This document shows positions 26,611-35,932 of a DNA stretch of 64,000 nucleotides, piece by piece (positions within the stretch are counted from its first letter, which is position 1; each line of letters opens with the position of its first letter). The notes beneath the pieces are model-generated. The model made no database searches. It saw only the letters and a list, made by a program, of their open reading frames with translations, and was not told where the DNA came from. The stretch covers positions 62,001-126,000 of the forward strand of contig CAYNVS010000003.1 in the NCBI GenBank assembly GCA_964400725.1, in the 5' to 3' direction. The DNA comes from CAYNVS01 sp964400725 (lineage in GTDB: Bacteria > Myxococcota_A > SURF-8 > CAYNVS01). Position numbers and translations under genes: made by a program.

Positions 26611-27870
26611 TTAACGCTCCAACTCGCCGCCTATCATGTTTATGCTGCCGAAAGTCGGCACGATGTCGGGAATCATCCCGCCCTTTAACAGAACGGGAAG
26701 CGCGGCGGTAAAGAAGAGGCACGGAGGCCTCACTCTTACGCGGTAAGGGAGTCCGGAGCCGTCCGAAACCAAATAAAAATTAAGTATTCCGTTGGGAGCT
26801 TCAATCGCTAAGGAGACTTCTCCTTTCGGGACTTTATGCCCTTCGGTCAACAATTTGAAGTGGTAAATCAATCCTTCTATGCTGTTGTAAACCTTGTCTT
26901 TTTCGACAAGCCGCACGTGCGGGTCGTTTATTTGCAGCGGCCCTTCGGGGATGTTCTTCATAATTTGCTCGATTATCCGCATACTTTGCTCAAGCTCGTC
27001 CATGCGGACAAGGTAACGGTCGTAGTTGTCTCCGTTTACGCCGACGGGAACTTCAAAATCTAGCTTGTCGTAAATAAGGTAAGGCTTGGTCTTGCGCAAG
27101 TCCAAATTTACGCCGGTCGCTCGCAGCATGGGGCCGGTGAAGGCGTAGTCTATCGCCTCTTCTTTACTTATAACTCCGGTGTTGCGCATTCTATCGAAGA
27201 AAATGCGGTTGCGGGTAAGCAGCGCGTCGGATTCAGAGCATATCTTGCGGGTGCGGCGTATGCAATCGTTCAGGTCGTCGAAAAAGCCGTCGTAAACGTC
27301 GTAAGGCAGGCCGCCCACTCGGTCGAGGTTGGTCGTAATGCGCGCCCCGCAGTAATTTTCTAAAAAGAAATACCAAAACTCGCGCGCCTGCATTAAAAAC
27401 AAGAACGGCGTGAACGCGCCCAGCTCCATCGCGCTGGCTCCGATGCAAGTAAGATGATCTGTAATGCGGCTGACTTCGATGAGCAGCGTCCGCAGGGCAG
27501 CCGTGCGCGGCGTCATTTCGACGCCGAACATTTTTTCTACCGTCATGCAGAAGCCGACGTCGTTGGCGGGAGATGAAACGTAGTTGAGTCTGTCAACGTA
27601 TGGAATGCACTGATTCCATGTGCGATGCTCGCAAGTCTTTTCAAAGCCGCGGTGCAGATAGCCCACTTCCGGTTCGACCTTTACAATGCTCTCTCCTTCA
27701 ATCCACGTATTGAGCTTGATGATTCCGTGCATAGCCGGATGCGCGGGCCCCAGCTTGACGAAGAGCACGTCGGCGGAAATTTCAGCCAAAGTTTCGTCTT
27801 CGTCCTTCCAATCGGTGTACGGTATAATCTCGTCCGGCGGAAATGATTTATATTTGCGTTCGTCGCTCAT
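26611..27870 (-). CDS. nuoD: NADH-quinone oxidoreductase subunit D
   Basis: 419 residues, normal for NuoD. Motifs include LGPAHPAMHGIIKL near 58-71 (the quinone-site His-Pro region, with Ala where Gln or Asn is more common), GYLHRGFEKTCEHRT near 90-104 and RITDHLTCIGASAMELGAFTP near 157-177. It is separate from NuoC, not fused. NuoD forms the quinone-binding pocket with NuoB in the peripheral arm. Spacing to nuoC is three bases. Confidence 0.95.
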   Translation of the reverse strand: MSDERKYKSFPPDEIIPYTDWKDEDETLAEISADVLFVKLGPAHPAMHGIIKLNTWIEGESIVKVEPEVGYLHRGFEKTCEHRTWNQCIPYVDRLNYVSSPANDVGFCMTVEKMFGVEMTPRTAALRTLLIEVSRITDHLTCIGASAMELGAFTPFLFLMQAREFWYFFLENYCGARITTNLDRVGGLPYDVYDGFFDDLNDCIRRTRKICSESDALLTRNRIFFDRMRNTGVISKEEAIDYAFTGPMLRATGVNLDLRKTKPYLIYDKLDFEVPVGVNGDNYDRYLVRMDELEQSMRIIEQIMKNIPEGPLQINDPHVRLVEKDKVYNSIEGLIYHFKLLTEGHKVPKGEVSLAIEAPNGILNFYLVSDGSGLPYRVRVRPPCLFFTAALPVLLKGGMIPDIVPTFGSINMIGGELER

Positions 27871-27873
27871 GTT

Positions 27874-28590
27874 TTACCCTTTTTCCGCTTCCGCTTCGTC
27901 TTTCCGTTTGGCCGCAAGTCTTTTAGCTTTCAGCTCTTCTTTCCACGTCGGGCGTAACATGCTAGTCGGCAGTCTGTCAGTCGCGTTGATTTCACGCGTT
28001 GGAAGCGGAAGGAAGTAATCTTTCTCAAACTGCGGCGTCATATGACCGGGTTCGTCTCTTATTTGTATCGGTCGCGTAAGTTTTACTATAGGCTGCTGCC
28101 CCTTGAGCGGATAATCCTTGCGCAGCGGGTAACCTTGGAAGCCGTCCCACAAAAAAAGCGGTTTGGGGTTCGGGTGTCCTGTAAACTTCACGCCGAACAT
28201 CTCGGCGATTTCTCTCTCAAGCCAATCGGCGGCGCGCCACACCGAGGCTACGGAGTCTATTGAGCAATCGGCTTCGCTCGTCTTGGTTTTTAGTTTTAGG
28301 TAACGGTTGTTGTTTATGGAGTAGAGGATATAAACAATAAGGAAGCGCTCTTCGTCGTTCTCAATCTCCCAATCGGGGTGGGCGATCATATCGAGGCAAG
28401 TCTCGTCGATAAGCATATCGAAGGCGAGCTCCTTATCGTTTTTTAGCGCGGCGCAAACTTTTTTTATTTGGCGTTTGTCTATGAAGAGGCAGTCGTCGTC
28501 TCCGCCTGCAGCCTCTGCCTTAATAACGGCCTTGGGCGCGGCCTTGTCAATAATTTGCTTTATTTTATCGAGAGATAGACTCGTCGTCAT
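27874..28590 (-). CDS. nuoC: NADH-quinone oxidoreductase subunit C
   Basis: 238 residues. The diagnostic 30-kDa subunit motif WLEREIAEMFGVKF, followed by a Gly-His-Pro and GYPLRKDYPL, lies near 125-165. The N-terminal part is the alpha/beta domain of the family, and the C-terminus has an extra charged tail (ELKAKRLAAKRKDEAEAEKG). It is a structural peripheral-arm subunit next to NuoD. Confidence 0.93.
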   Translation of the reverse strand: MTTSLSLDKIKQIIDKAAPKAVIKAEAAGGDDDCLFIDKRQIKKVCAALKNDKELAFDMLIDETCLDMIAHPDWEIENDEERFLIVYILYSINNNRYLKLKTKTSEADCSIDSVASVWRAADWLEREIAEMFGVKFTGHPNPKPLFLWDGFQGYPLRKDYPLKGQQPIVKLTRPIQIRDEPGHMTPQFEKDYFLPLPTREINATDRLPTSMLRPTWKEELKAKRLAAKRKDEAEAEKG

Positions 28591-28626
28591 CGCCGCATAC
28601 CGTCTTCTTTCGTCAATCGGCGAGAA

Positions 28627-29103
28627 TCAGTATTCGCCTGTAATTATCGTTGCGGAGCCTTTCATCCGTTCTATCTTGGCTTGAAGCGCCATCAGACCGT
28701 CCAGCACCGCCTCCGGGCGCGGAGGGCAGCCGGCGATGTAAACGTCAACCGGCACGACGTAATCTACGCCGGGCATTGTGCAGTAGTTGTCGTACATGCC
28801 GCCGGTGCTTGCGCACGTGCCGAAAGCGACGACCCATTTTGGTTCCGCGAGCTGTTCGTAAACCATTTTAACAACCGGAGCCTGTTTGTGGTTAATCGTC
28901 CCGACTATCATCAGCAGATCGGCCTGACGCGGAGAAAAGCGGGGCACTTCCGCGCCGAACCGCGCTATGTCGAAGTGCGAGCAGCTTGCGCTCATGTATT
29001 CCATACCGCAGCATGCCGTAACCAGCGGATACTGATAAATCGACCATTTGCGGCCCCAGTTAATAAACGCGTCGAGTTTTGAAGTAATGAAAGGTTCGGA
29101 CAT
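28627..29103 (-). CDS. nuoB: NADH-quinone oxidoreductase subunit B
   Basis: 158 residues. Four Cys ligands of the N2 4Fe-4S cluster are visible: the pair in TACCGMEYM (about 30), GTCASTGG (about 95) and AGCPPRPE (about 125). NuoB hands electrons to quinone. Position in the operon between nuoA and nuoC is canonical. Confidence 0.96.
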   Translation of the reverse strand: MSEPFITSKLDAFINWGRKWSIYQYPLVTACCGMEYMSASCSHFDIARFGAEVPRFSPRQADLLMIVGTINHKQAPVVKMVYEQLAEPKWVVAFGTCASTGGMYDNYCTMPGVDYVVPVDVYIAGCPPRPEAVLDGLMALQAKIERMKGSATIITGEY

Positions 29104-29123
29104 TTAAAACCTCCGACGAAATT

Positions 29124-29528
29124 TCAACGCTCCCAATCGAGGGCGCCTTTTTTCCAGACGTAAACGAGACCGGCCGTCAGAAGGAATAGGAAGAAGAGCA
29201 TCTCCACCGCGCCGAACCACGAAAGCTTTTTGAAAAGCACGGCCCACGGGTAAATGAAGACGCTTTCGAGGTCGAATACTAAGAAAAAGAGCGTTACCAT
29301 GTAATATTTAATTGCGAACCGCTTGCCGCCGACGCCTTCGGAATAGTTGCCGCACTCGAACGGCGCGTCTTTAATGTCGCTGCGCCGCTTTGGGCCGAGG
29401 TAGGTTGACAGCATCCATATTACTATGGCTATCGCCTGCGCTATGATTAAAATAACCAGCACGGGTACGAACGAATTAACGTCCGGCCTTACCAGTTGGC
29501 CGCTCACTCCAAAAACCGTGTCGTCCAT
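29124..29528 (-). CDS. nuoA: NADH-quinone oxidoreductase subunit A
   Basis: 134 residues with three hydrophobic helices. The loop motif APFECGNYSEG contains the conserved Cys, and FLVFDLESVFIYPWA is the second helix with its acidic pair. First gene of the operon nuoABCDHI, preceded by a promoter with a perfect -35. Confidence 0.95.
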   Translation of the reverse strand: MDDTVFGVSGQLVRPDVNSFVPVLVILIIAQAIAIVIWMLSTYLGPKRRSDIKDAPFECGNYSEGVGGKRFAIKYYMVTLFFLVFDLESVFIYPWAVLFKKLSWFGAVEMLFFLFLLTAGLVYVWKKGALDWER

Positions 29529-29561
29529 GACGCTGCTCCATATTTTCTAATACAGGCGTTT

Positions 29562-29590
29562 AACTTATCTAATAGCCGGCTTTTTGTCAA
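29562..29590 (-). promoter_or_regulatory. Candidate nuo operon promoter
   Basis: On the minus strand: perfect TTGACA, 17 bases, TAAGTT, about 35 bases before the nuoA start. Confidence 0.55.
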
Positions 29591-29855
29591 GCGTATTCTA
29601 TATCAAATATATACTTGACTTATCATTAAATCAATTTGACGTTGACTATTCGCACAATTTTAAATCTATGAAAAAGTCGAAATGTTAATTATGAATTTCA
29701 TACCGAATAAACAAGAAAAAAATATAGAACAAAAAAACAATTACGGCGATTTCTTCGATGCGTTGGTATAATAATATTACGAAAATTAATAATTAATATT
29801 TTTCCTGCGCAATAAAGCGGAGCCGTAAAGCGCCGCTGACAAGTCAAAATCGAAA
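29591..29855. other. AT-rich intergenic region
   Basis: About 265 bases, very AT-rich, with no gene or clear structure apart from the flanking promoter and terminator. Confidence 0.5.
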
Positions 29856-29893
29856 TTTAAAAAAAGCCCGCGCTCGCAGGTTTCGGACGCGGG
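29856..29893 (-). terminator. Terminator of the YceI gene
   Basis: On the minus strand: CCCGCG / CGCGGG stem with a long loop, then CTTTTTTTAAATTT. It follows the YceI stop codon. Confidence 0.75.
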
Positions 29894-29915
29894 TATCGAA
29901 TTCAATCAAAAATAT

Positions 29916-30515
29916 TTATTTTATCGCTTTGAAAATTTCCGCCTCAAGAGTAATTTTTACTTCGTCGCCGACCACCGAGACGCCTTCCGCCAATTTGTTG
30001 AATTTCAATCCGAAATCCTGCCGGTTTATAATCGTCGATACGCTGTAGCCTGCGCGCATCGTTTTGCCCTGCCCCATATCGACGGCGCGGGCGCCTAAGA
30101 ATTCTCCCTTAAAAGTAACGCTCTTTGTTGTGTTTTTTATCGTCAGGTCGGCTACGGCCGTGATTTCGGAGCCTTTTATTACTATAGAAGTCGTTTTTAA
30201 TTTCATTGTCGGAAATTTCTCCGCGTCGAAGAAATCGGCCGCTTTAAGGTGATTGTCGCGGGCGTCTATGCCGGTATTTACCGATTTTACTTTTACTTCG
30301 CCCTCGATTGCGGTAATTTTTCCGGTGGCGTCGTCCGCCAGAATTTTGCCGGAAAACTCTTTAAAGGAGCCGGTTACCTTGGAAATTCCCAAGTGCTTGA
30401 CGCTGAAGGCGACCGAGCTGTGAGCAGCGTCCAACTGCCATTCGCTTTCATTTGCCGCGTTGGCGGTCGCAGTTAAAATCAAAACGGCCAGAGCTAAATA
30501 TTTTACATTTTTCAT
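29916..30515 (-). CDS. YceI-family periplasmic lipid-binding protein
   Basis: 199 residues with a Sec signal peptide ending TANA. The lipocalin-like YceI domain is complete: WQLDAAHSSVAFSVKHLGIS near 27-46, GSFKEFSGKI, VNTGIDARDNHLKAADFFDA near 80-99 and INRQDFGLKFN near 163-173. YceI proteins bind isoprenoid or polyisoprenoid lipids and are found in the periplasm. It stands alone between the nuo operon and the dehydrogenase gene, with its own terminator. Confidence 0.92.
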   Translation of the reverse strand: MKNVKYLALAVLILTATANAANESEWQLDAAHSSVAFSVKHLGISKVTGSFKEFSGKILADDATGKITAIEGEVKVKSVNTGIDARDNHLKAADFFDAEKFPTMKLKTTSIVIKGSEITAVADLTIKNTTKSVTFKGEFLGARAVDMGQGKTMRAGYSVSTIINRQDFGLKFNKLAEGVSVVGDEVKITLEAEIFKAIK

Positions 30516-30755
30516 TCCTCGCCTCCATCTTTGCTGCGCGTTAAAATGTTTTCAAAATACATATAGCCGCGGCTTTGCCGGAGAGTTCCAACCTCCCGAT
30601 TTGTTATAGTCGAAATAGCGTTCATGGTTAAGCATTCCATTTGTTAGCGTTCCGGTCAACATTGCCGCCGCAGATTAAATTTAGGATTGCCTAACTTTAA
30701 GTCAAGCGACATAAAATTATTTTTTTAACGCCCCCTGTTCAAACTGCTGGAAACT

Positions 30756-31955
30756 CTATTTGTGTTCCAAAACTATTTTTACCGCTTTGGAGCCGGACTT
30801 ATCGAAAAAGGTCTTAACCGCCTCTTTGTAGTCGTCCATTTTAAAGCGGTGCGTTATGAAATCGGCCGGATCGATTGCGCCTTTATTCAGCAAATCAAGC
30901 GCGGCGTCGAACGAGCTGCGGCCGTTTTTTTCTTCCGAGTGGCAGTTTATTCCGGTAAAATTAATTTCCTGATTCCAAATAGGCGTATAGTCGATTTTGC
31001 CCGGATTGAAATTAATGCCTACCAGAACGACGTTTCCTTTTCCGCGGACGAGCCTTAGCGCCAAGTTTACGCTTGAATCGGCGCCGACCGAATCATAAAC
31101 TACGTCGAAGCCGCCCAGAATGATTTTATTTCCGAAGTACCCTTCGACGTACGTTGCGCCGGTAATTTTTGCGCTTTCCTTATATATTTCGTTGTCGTCG
31201 TTTAAAATCTTAGCGCCGTATTTACGAGCGATTTCCGCTTGAAACTTATAACGCGCAAGGCAGTATAGGTCGGTTTGAGGGAACATCGCTTTTATGGCGG
31301 CGGCGGTCAACAATCCTATCGTTCCGGCTCCGATAACCAGAACTTTGTCTCCATTTTTCGGCTCGGATTTGAGAACGCCGTGGCAGGCGCACGCCAAAGG
31401 CTCCAGCAGCAGCGCGGCGTCGGTCGTCATGTCGTCCGGCAGTTTGTACGCCTGCGTCTTGTGCATTATCATCCGCGGAGAAAAGCCTCCGCCTGTGTTT
31501 TTTTCCGGCAGCGGGCGCGTTCCCTGATTTTGACAAAGCATGTAATTACCCCGCGCGCACTGCGGGCACGGCGGGTCTATTTCAAGCTGAAAACAGGACG
31601 GCCAATCTATACGCATTGCGACTTTGTCGCCGGGCTTAATATCTGTTGCGTTAGCGCCGGTTTTGATAACTTTCGCGACGAGCTCGTGCCCTAAAAATTT
31701 GCGCGAAACGCCCGGTATTGCGGCTGGAAAGCAGGCCGGGTCTATGTCCATGAATATGAAGTGAATATCCGTGCCGCACAATCCGCACGCGAGGTTCTCG
31801 ACCTTCAGCCAATTGTCGTTCGGAATTTCAGGCTCTGGAATTTCAGCGTAGGCAAGGGGAGAAAAACGCCCCAGCGCCGCGAATTTATTTATCTTCGAGG
31901 CGGCTTTTAACGCCGCGACTTTCACGATGTCGTTTTCAAAGTACAACGCTTTCAT
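30756..31955 (-). CDS. Zinc-dependent alcohol dehydrogenase-family enzyme
   Basis: 399 residues. Catalytic zinc ligands are suggested by LACGLCGTDIHF near 56-67 and FLGHE near 88. A four-Cys structural zinc lobe runs through SCFQ...CPQCARGNYMLC. The Rossmann motif is VIGAGTIGLL near 205. The threonine/sorbitol dehydrogenase branch has a similar layout. It is 23 bases after the second aminotransferase homologue, so the three genes from 34650 down probably form one operon. A role in the oxidation of an amino alcohol or amino acid derivative is inferred from this context. Confidence 0.85.
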   Translation of the reverse strand: MKALYFENDIVKVAALKAASKINKFAALGRFSPLAYAEIPEPEIPNDNWLKVENLACGLCGTDIHFIFMDIDPACFPAAIPGVSRKFLGHELVAKVIKTGANATDIKPGDKVAMRIDWPSCFQLEIDPPCPQCARGNYMLCQNQGTRPLPEKNTGGGFSPRMIMHKTQAYKLPDDMTTDAALLLEPLACACHGVLKSEPKNGDKVLVIGAGTIGLLTAAAIKAMFPQTDLYCLARYKFQAEIARKYGAKILNDDNEIYKESAKITGATYVEGYFGNKIILGGFDVVYDSVGADSSVNLALRLVRGKGNVVLVGINFNPGKIDYTPIWNQEINFTGINCHSEEKNGRSSFDAALDLLNKGAIDPADFITHRFKMDDYKEAVKTFFDKSGSKAVKIVLEHK

Positions 31956-31978
31956 TTTATACCTTCGGCTTACGCCGC

Positions 31979-33226
31979 TTATTTTAGCGATTTGCAGGAT
32001 AAATCTACGGCGGCGAGAATGTGGTCGGCTTCGTCCTCGCTCAACAGAAGGCTTGGGCGAATGATTACGCAGTTCTTCGCGATTTTACCCTGCGAGACGA
32101 GCAGGCCGTTTTTCGCGCAAGCCCGGACGAACGCCGCGGCCTTATCGGTAGTCGGCAGCGACAGCGACAGCAGCAGCCCTTTGCCTGAAACGCCGCGCAG
32201 CAGCGAGCCGCTCTTGCGGGAAATCCGCTCCAGTCCTTCTATAAGGCGTACGCTCATGCTTTGCGCGTTCACCCACGGCCGCTCCCATTCGTAAAGGCTC
32301 AGCGCCTTGCTTGCCACCATGCAGCCGACGTCGGAGCCTCCGAACGTCGATAGATGAATCATCGGGTGCGCGTTCATAAATTCGTTTACGCGCTGGGTGA
32401 TAATCGTTCCGCAAATCGGAAAAACGCCGCCGCCAAGCGCCTCGCCGTAAACCAAAACGTCCGGCTTGACGTCGTACGACTCGTAGGCGAACTTGCGCCC
32501 CGTACGTCCAAACCCCGTCTGCGTTTCGTCGATTACCAACAGCGCGCCGGCGCTTTTGCAAAGTTTGGCTACGCCTTCCACAAAGCCGCGGGAAAGTTCC
32601 CTGCATCCGTTTTCGGCCTGAACCAGCTCCAAAACGACCGCAGCCGTCCGCTTTGTTATCATCTCTGCGGCGAATTCCATGTTTTCGGCTTTAATGGTAA
32701 GAACGTCGGGAATCAACGGCCCAAATTTTTCTTTGCCGTCAAGCGACGAAAGAGACAACGAAAAACCCGTATGACCGAAAAAACTTCCTTCCACGGATAT
32801 TAGTTCGGAACGCCCCGTAAAGCCGCGCGCGACCTTGCACGCAAACTCCATCGCCTCTCCGCGGGCGACCGAAAATACCGAGCATTCCAAATCGCCGCCG
32901 ACGAATTCGGCCAAAGCCTTGGCCAGTATCGCTTTCTGCTCCGAAATAATCGGGAAGTTGCCTTGATCCACCGCGGCTGCGGCAAGCTCAAGCTCGTCGA
33001 GCAGCTCTTCGTTGCGCCGCCCTAAATTATAAATTCCGTCTCCGCAAACGCAGTCGATATAATCTTTGCCTTTCTCGTCCTCGACGTAGGAACCGTATCT
33101 TGCGCCTTCGCCGAAATCGCGTCCGGTTTGCTCCAAACGCTTTACCGCAGCCTCTCCGAATACTTTGGCGCAGCGTTCCATCAGCGTCGGCTTGGACGGT
33201 TTTCCTTTAGATGCGGCGGCTTTCAT
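31979..33226 (-). CDS. Class-III aminotransferase homologue lacking the PLP lysine
   Basis: 415 residues, full-length fold type I. The PLP-phosphate and Asp regions are kept: SVARGEAMEFACKVARG near 119-135, SFFGHTGFS near 148-156 and VIDETQTGFGRTG near 231-243 (Asp233). The position of the Schiff-base Lys is Glu262 in VYGEALGGGVFP; the codon is GAG. The upstream paralogue has Lys there (LAKSIGGG). Without Lys the protein cannot act as a normal transaminase. It starts inside the stop codon of that paralogue (TGATG overlap), so the two may form a heterodimer, with this one as the non-catalytic chain, or it may use PLP differently. Confidence 0.82.
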   Translation of the reverse strand: MKAAASKGKPSKPTLMERCAKVFGEAAVKRLEQTGRDFGEGARYGSYVEDEKGKDYIDCVCGDGIYNLGRRNEELLDELELAAAAVDQGNFPIISEQKAILAKALAEFVGGDLECSVFSVARGEAMEFACKVARGFTGRSELISVEGSFFGHTGFSLSLSSLDGKEKFGPLIPDVLTIKAENMEFAAEMITKRTAAVVLELVQAENGCRELSRGFVEGVAKLCKSAGALLVIDETQTGFGRTGRKFAYESYDVKPDVLVYGEALGGGVFPICGTIITQRVNEFMNAHPMIHLSTFGGSDVGCMVASKALSLYEWERPWVNAQSMSVRLIEGLERISRKSGSLLRGVSGKGLLLSLSLPTTDKAAAFVRACAKNGLLVSQGKIAKNCVIIRPSLLLSEDEADHILAAVDLSCKSLK

Positions 33227-34650
33227 CAGCGTTTCTCCTTTCCGCCGATAATAATTCCGGCTAAATCTTCGACTTTTCGCACGGCGCTGAAAAGCGTCGT
33301 CTGCACCCGTTCGTTGTTTAAAGCCCGCAGCGCGGCCGGGATTTTAGCGGCAGGAAGAGCCAGAGGAAGAAGCGTCTTCATCGCTTTAACCGCGTTTTTA
33401 ATCGCCGCTATTATTTCGTCCATTTCAGGTTCTGTAACGGTGGTGGGGACCATGAAGCGCATGACTTGCGGCGCGTTTCCCGAATACGCGGCGAATACTC
33501 CGTTCTTTGCCAGCGCGTCCGACATCATGGGCCCCATGAATTCGTGAATGTACTCGATGCCTACCATCAGGCCGATTCCGCGCACGTCTTTAATTATCTT
33601 GGGGTTCTCGCGCATCAATTCGACGAGAGCGCCTTTCAGCTTCGCGCCCATCGCGTCCGCGTTCTCCCATATCTTGTTGCGAATAAGATATTCTATTACG
33701 GCCAGCGAAACGGCGCATCCTAAATCGGAGCCTCCGCACCAAGATTCGTGAAAATCGGGATGCTTTTCAACGAATTCCGTAAGCCGTCTTCCGCCGCGGT
33801 ACAAAACCGCGGCGTTTGCGTAAAGCCCGCCGCCTATAGACTTGGCTAAAGTCATAATGTCGGGCGAAACGCCCGCATGTTCGCACGCGAACATTTTGCC
33901 CGTGCGGCAGAAACCGGTTTGTATTTCGTCGAAGATTAACATCGCTCCGGTTTCGTTGCAAATGGCGCGAAGTCCTTTAAGGTATTCCGGCGTTCCGACG
34001 AATATTCCAGCCTCTCCCTGCACTGGTTCTATAATTATCGCCGCCGTCCGTTCGTTCGCCGCGGCGCGCATCGCTTCAAGGTCGTTGAATTTCACGAACG
34101 AAAAGCCGGGCATGAGCGGCTCGCAGTAATGTCGGTAATGCTGTTTGCCGTTGCCCGAAAGCGCGAATCCCGTATGGCCGTGATACGCCTTAATAGTACT
34201 TATAACCTGCGGCCTGCCGGTGGCTCCGCGCGCGAGCTTAATGGCGCAGTCCACCGCGTCGCCTCCGCCGGCGGCGTAAATAACCCTGTTAAGCCCAAGC
34301 GGCGCAATCGAAACGAGTTTCTCCGCAAGCGCGACTTTCGTCTCGCTCGTCATGTTGTAGCTTCCAATGTCGCAGCGTTTAATCGCTTCCGACAAAGCGC
34401 GCATTACTTCTAGGTTGTGGCGCCCTACGTTGAAGCATCCCGCCGAAGTAAAACAGTCGTACATCTTTTTATTAGGCACCGGATCGACGAAAGCGACGCC
34501 TTTGCGCTGCGTCTCGATAACGTCGAGATGGCCGCTTCGGACGTATTTTACCTGTCCGGCGTTTATGTACCGCATGTATTCGGCTACAATCTCGGCCTTG
34601 CGCGCCTCGTTGATTCGGGTTTCGTCCAAAAGATTTTTTGTTTCGCTCAT
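33226..34650 (-). CDS. Class-III (PLP-dependent) aminotransferase
   Basis: 474 residues. Motifs in order: YAAGGGDAVDCAIKLARGATG near 125-145, KAYHGHTGFALSG near 154-166, FDEIQTGFCRTG (Asp241) and TLAKSIGGGLY with catalytic Lys270. It transfers an amino group from a substrate amine or amino acid to a keto acid using PLP. Resemblance is to the 4-aminobutyrate / ornithine / diamine group, but the substrate is not assignable. It is the first gene of the set with a lysine-less paralogue and a zinc dehydrogenase, and has a TATAAT promoter upstream. Confidence 0.9.
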   Translation of the reverse strand: MSETKNLLDETRINEARKAEIVAEYMRYINAGQVKYVRSGHLDVIETQRKGVAFVDPVPNKKMYDCFTSAGCFNVGRHNLEVMRALSEAIKRCDIGSYNMTSETKVALAEKLVSIAPLGLNRVIYAAGGGDAVDCAIKLARGATGRPQVISTIKAYHGHTGFALSGNGKQHYRHYCEPLMPGFSFVKFNDLEAMRAAANERTAAIIIEPVQGEAGIFVGTPEYLKGLRAICNETGAMLIFDEIQTGFCRTGKMFACEHAGVSPDIMTLAKSIGGGLYANAAVLYRGGRRLTEFVEKHPDFHESWCGGSDLGCAVSLAVIEYLIRNKIWENADAMGAKLKGALVELMRENPKIIKDVRGIGLMVGIEYIHEFMGPMMSDALAKNGVFAAYSGNAPQVMRFMVPTTVTEPEMDEIIAAIKNAVKAMKTLLPLALPAAKIPAALRALNNERVQTTLFSAVRKVEDLAGIIIGGKEKR

Positions 34651-34727
34651 CGTTTAAACCTTTTAATGTCGGCGGCCGTAAGCGCGGTTGAAACTGGTAA
34701 GATTTTGTACGGTATTCAATTAATTTT

Positions 34728-34755
34728 ATTATACCTTGCAAATTGTCCGCGGCAA
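34728..34755 (-). promoter_or_regulatory. Candidate promoter of the aminotransferase operon
   Basis: On the minus strand: TTGCCG, 16 bases, perfect TATAAT, about 75 bases before the start at 34650. Confidence 0.5.
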
Positions 34756-34950
34756 ATTCATTTTTCGCAAAAATAAAACAAAACGGCCGTTCTCAAATTA
34801 ATAAAATTCAAAGATTGCCTTATGGTTGCCTTAAAAAAAATCTAATACAGCCCGTTGACGAAGTTTCGAATAGGTTTAATTTAAAATCATCAGACGCTCC
34901 GCAGCGTTTGTCATTTTAAAATTTTCGCCCTTGACTTTCAGGAGAATGAC

Positions 34951-35931
34951 ATGAACGACTTTTCATTTAAAAAATTTGCAGGCATAAAAGGACTAGGAGT
35001 AAAATTATTTAAAATTTATGCCGCCGCTTTAAAGTTTGCGTTTGCCGCTCTTGTATTGGCGGCGGCGTCCGCTTCGGCCCTTAAGGCTGAAGAACCCGCT
35101 CAAAAACAAACCGAAACCGGACAGGCAAAATCCGGCGGAGATGAAACAAACCCCGAAATCCCCTTTTTTCAGTTTAAAATCGCGGGAGATTTCGGCTTTC
35201 TGGCGGTTTTAAAAAACAAGGCGCAGTTCGGAAATGACGGCTCGACGTTCGATTACAGAACGGAGGCGGGACAGAAGTTATTAATTCCTACCGGACATAT
35301 AACGGCCGAGTTTCTTTTCGCTAATACGCACTCGCTTCTTCTTCTTTATCAGCCGCTCGACGTCCGCTCCTCGACCGTTTTTACCCGCGACGTTAAAATT
35401 GACGGAACGACCTTTCCGAAGGGGACTCCGGTAAACGTCCGCTACGGATTCGATTTTTGGCGCGCCAGCTACCTTTACAATTTCTTCGGAGAACGCCCTT
35501 ACGACGAGCTGTCAATAGGCTTCTCGATGCAGCTGCGCAACGCGGCGTTAAGTTTCGTCTCAGCCGACGGCAAGCTAGGTCGCTCCAACGCCAACATCGG
35601 TCCCGTTCCGGCTTTAAAGCTGCGCGGGCGCTGGGAAGTCGCGCCGAGAATATGGCTGGGCGCGGAAGTTGACGGTATATACGCGCCGATTAAATACATC
35701 AACGGCTCGGACAGCGACGTCGTGGGCGCCTTTTACGACGCGAACCTTAGAGCCGGTTACCGCGTTGCTAAATGGCTGGACGCGTTCGTAAACCTGCGGT
35801 ACGTGGGCGGAGGCGCTTCGGGGACGAGCAAGAACGACAACGAGTTCGGCGACGGCTATACCTCGAACTGGATTCAGCTTCTACTTTTAACGGTCGGAAT
35901 GCAGTTCGACCCGCTGCGAATTTGGGATTGA
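34951..35931 (+). CDS. Outer-membrane beta-barrel protein
   Basis: 326 residues. A long N-terminal region with a signal peptide (AALKFAFAALVLAAASASALKA) precedes a Gln/Thr/Glu linker. From about 68 it shows alternating strands of barrel type (FQFKIAGDFGFLAVL, ITAEFLFANTHSLLLLYQP, YDELSIGFSMQLRNAAL). The C-terminal strand is LLLLTVGMQFDPLRIWD and does not end in Phe. The signal peptide starts late, so the true start may be nearer to residue 18 than the first Met. The ribosome site TTTCAGGAGAATGAC supports the start shown. Function unknown. Confidence 0.75.
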   Translation: MNDFSFKKFAGIKGLGVKLFKIYAAALKFAFAALVLAAASASALKAEEPAQKQTETGQAKSGGDETNPEIPFFQFKIAGDFGFLAVLKNKAQFGNDGSTFDYRTEAGQKLLIPTGHITAEFLFANTHSLLLLYQPLDVRSSTVFTRDVKIDGTTFPKGTPVNVRYGFDFWRASYLYNFFGERPYDELSIGFSMQLRNAALSFVSADGKLGRSNANIGPVPALKLRGRWEVAPRIWLGAEVDGIYAPIKYINGSDSDVVGAFYDANLRAGYRVAKWLDAFVNLRYVGGGASGTSKNDNEFGDGYTSNWIQLLLLTVGMQFDPLRIWD

Positions 35932-35932
35932 A

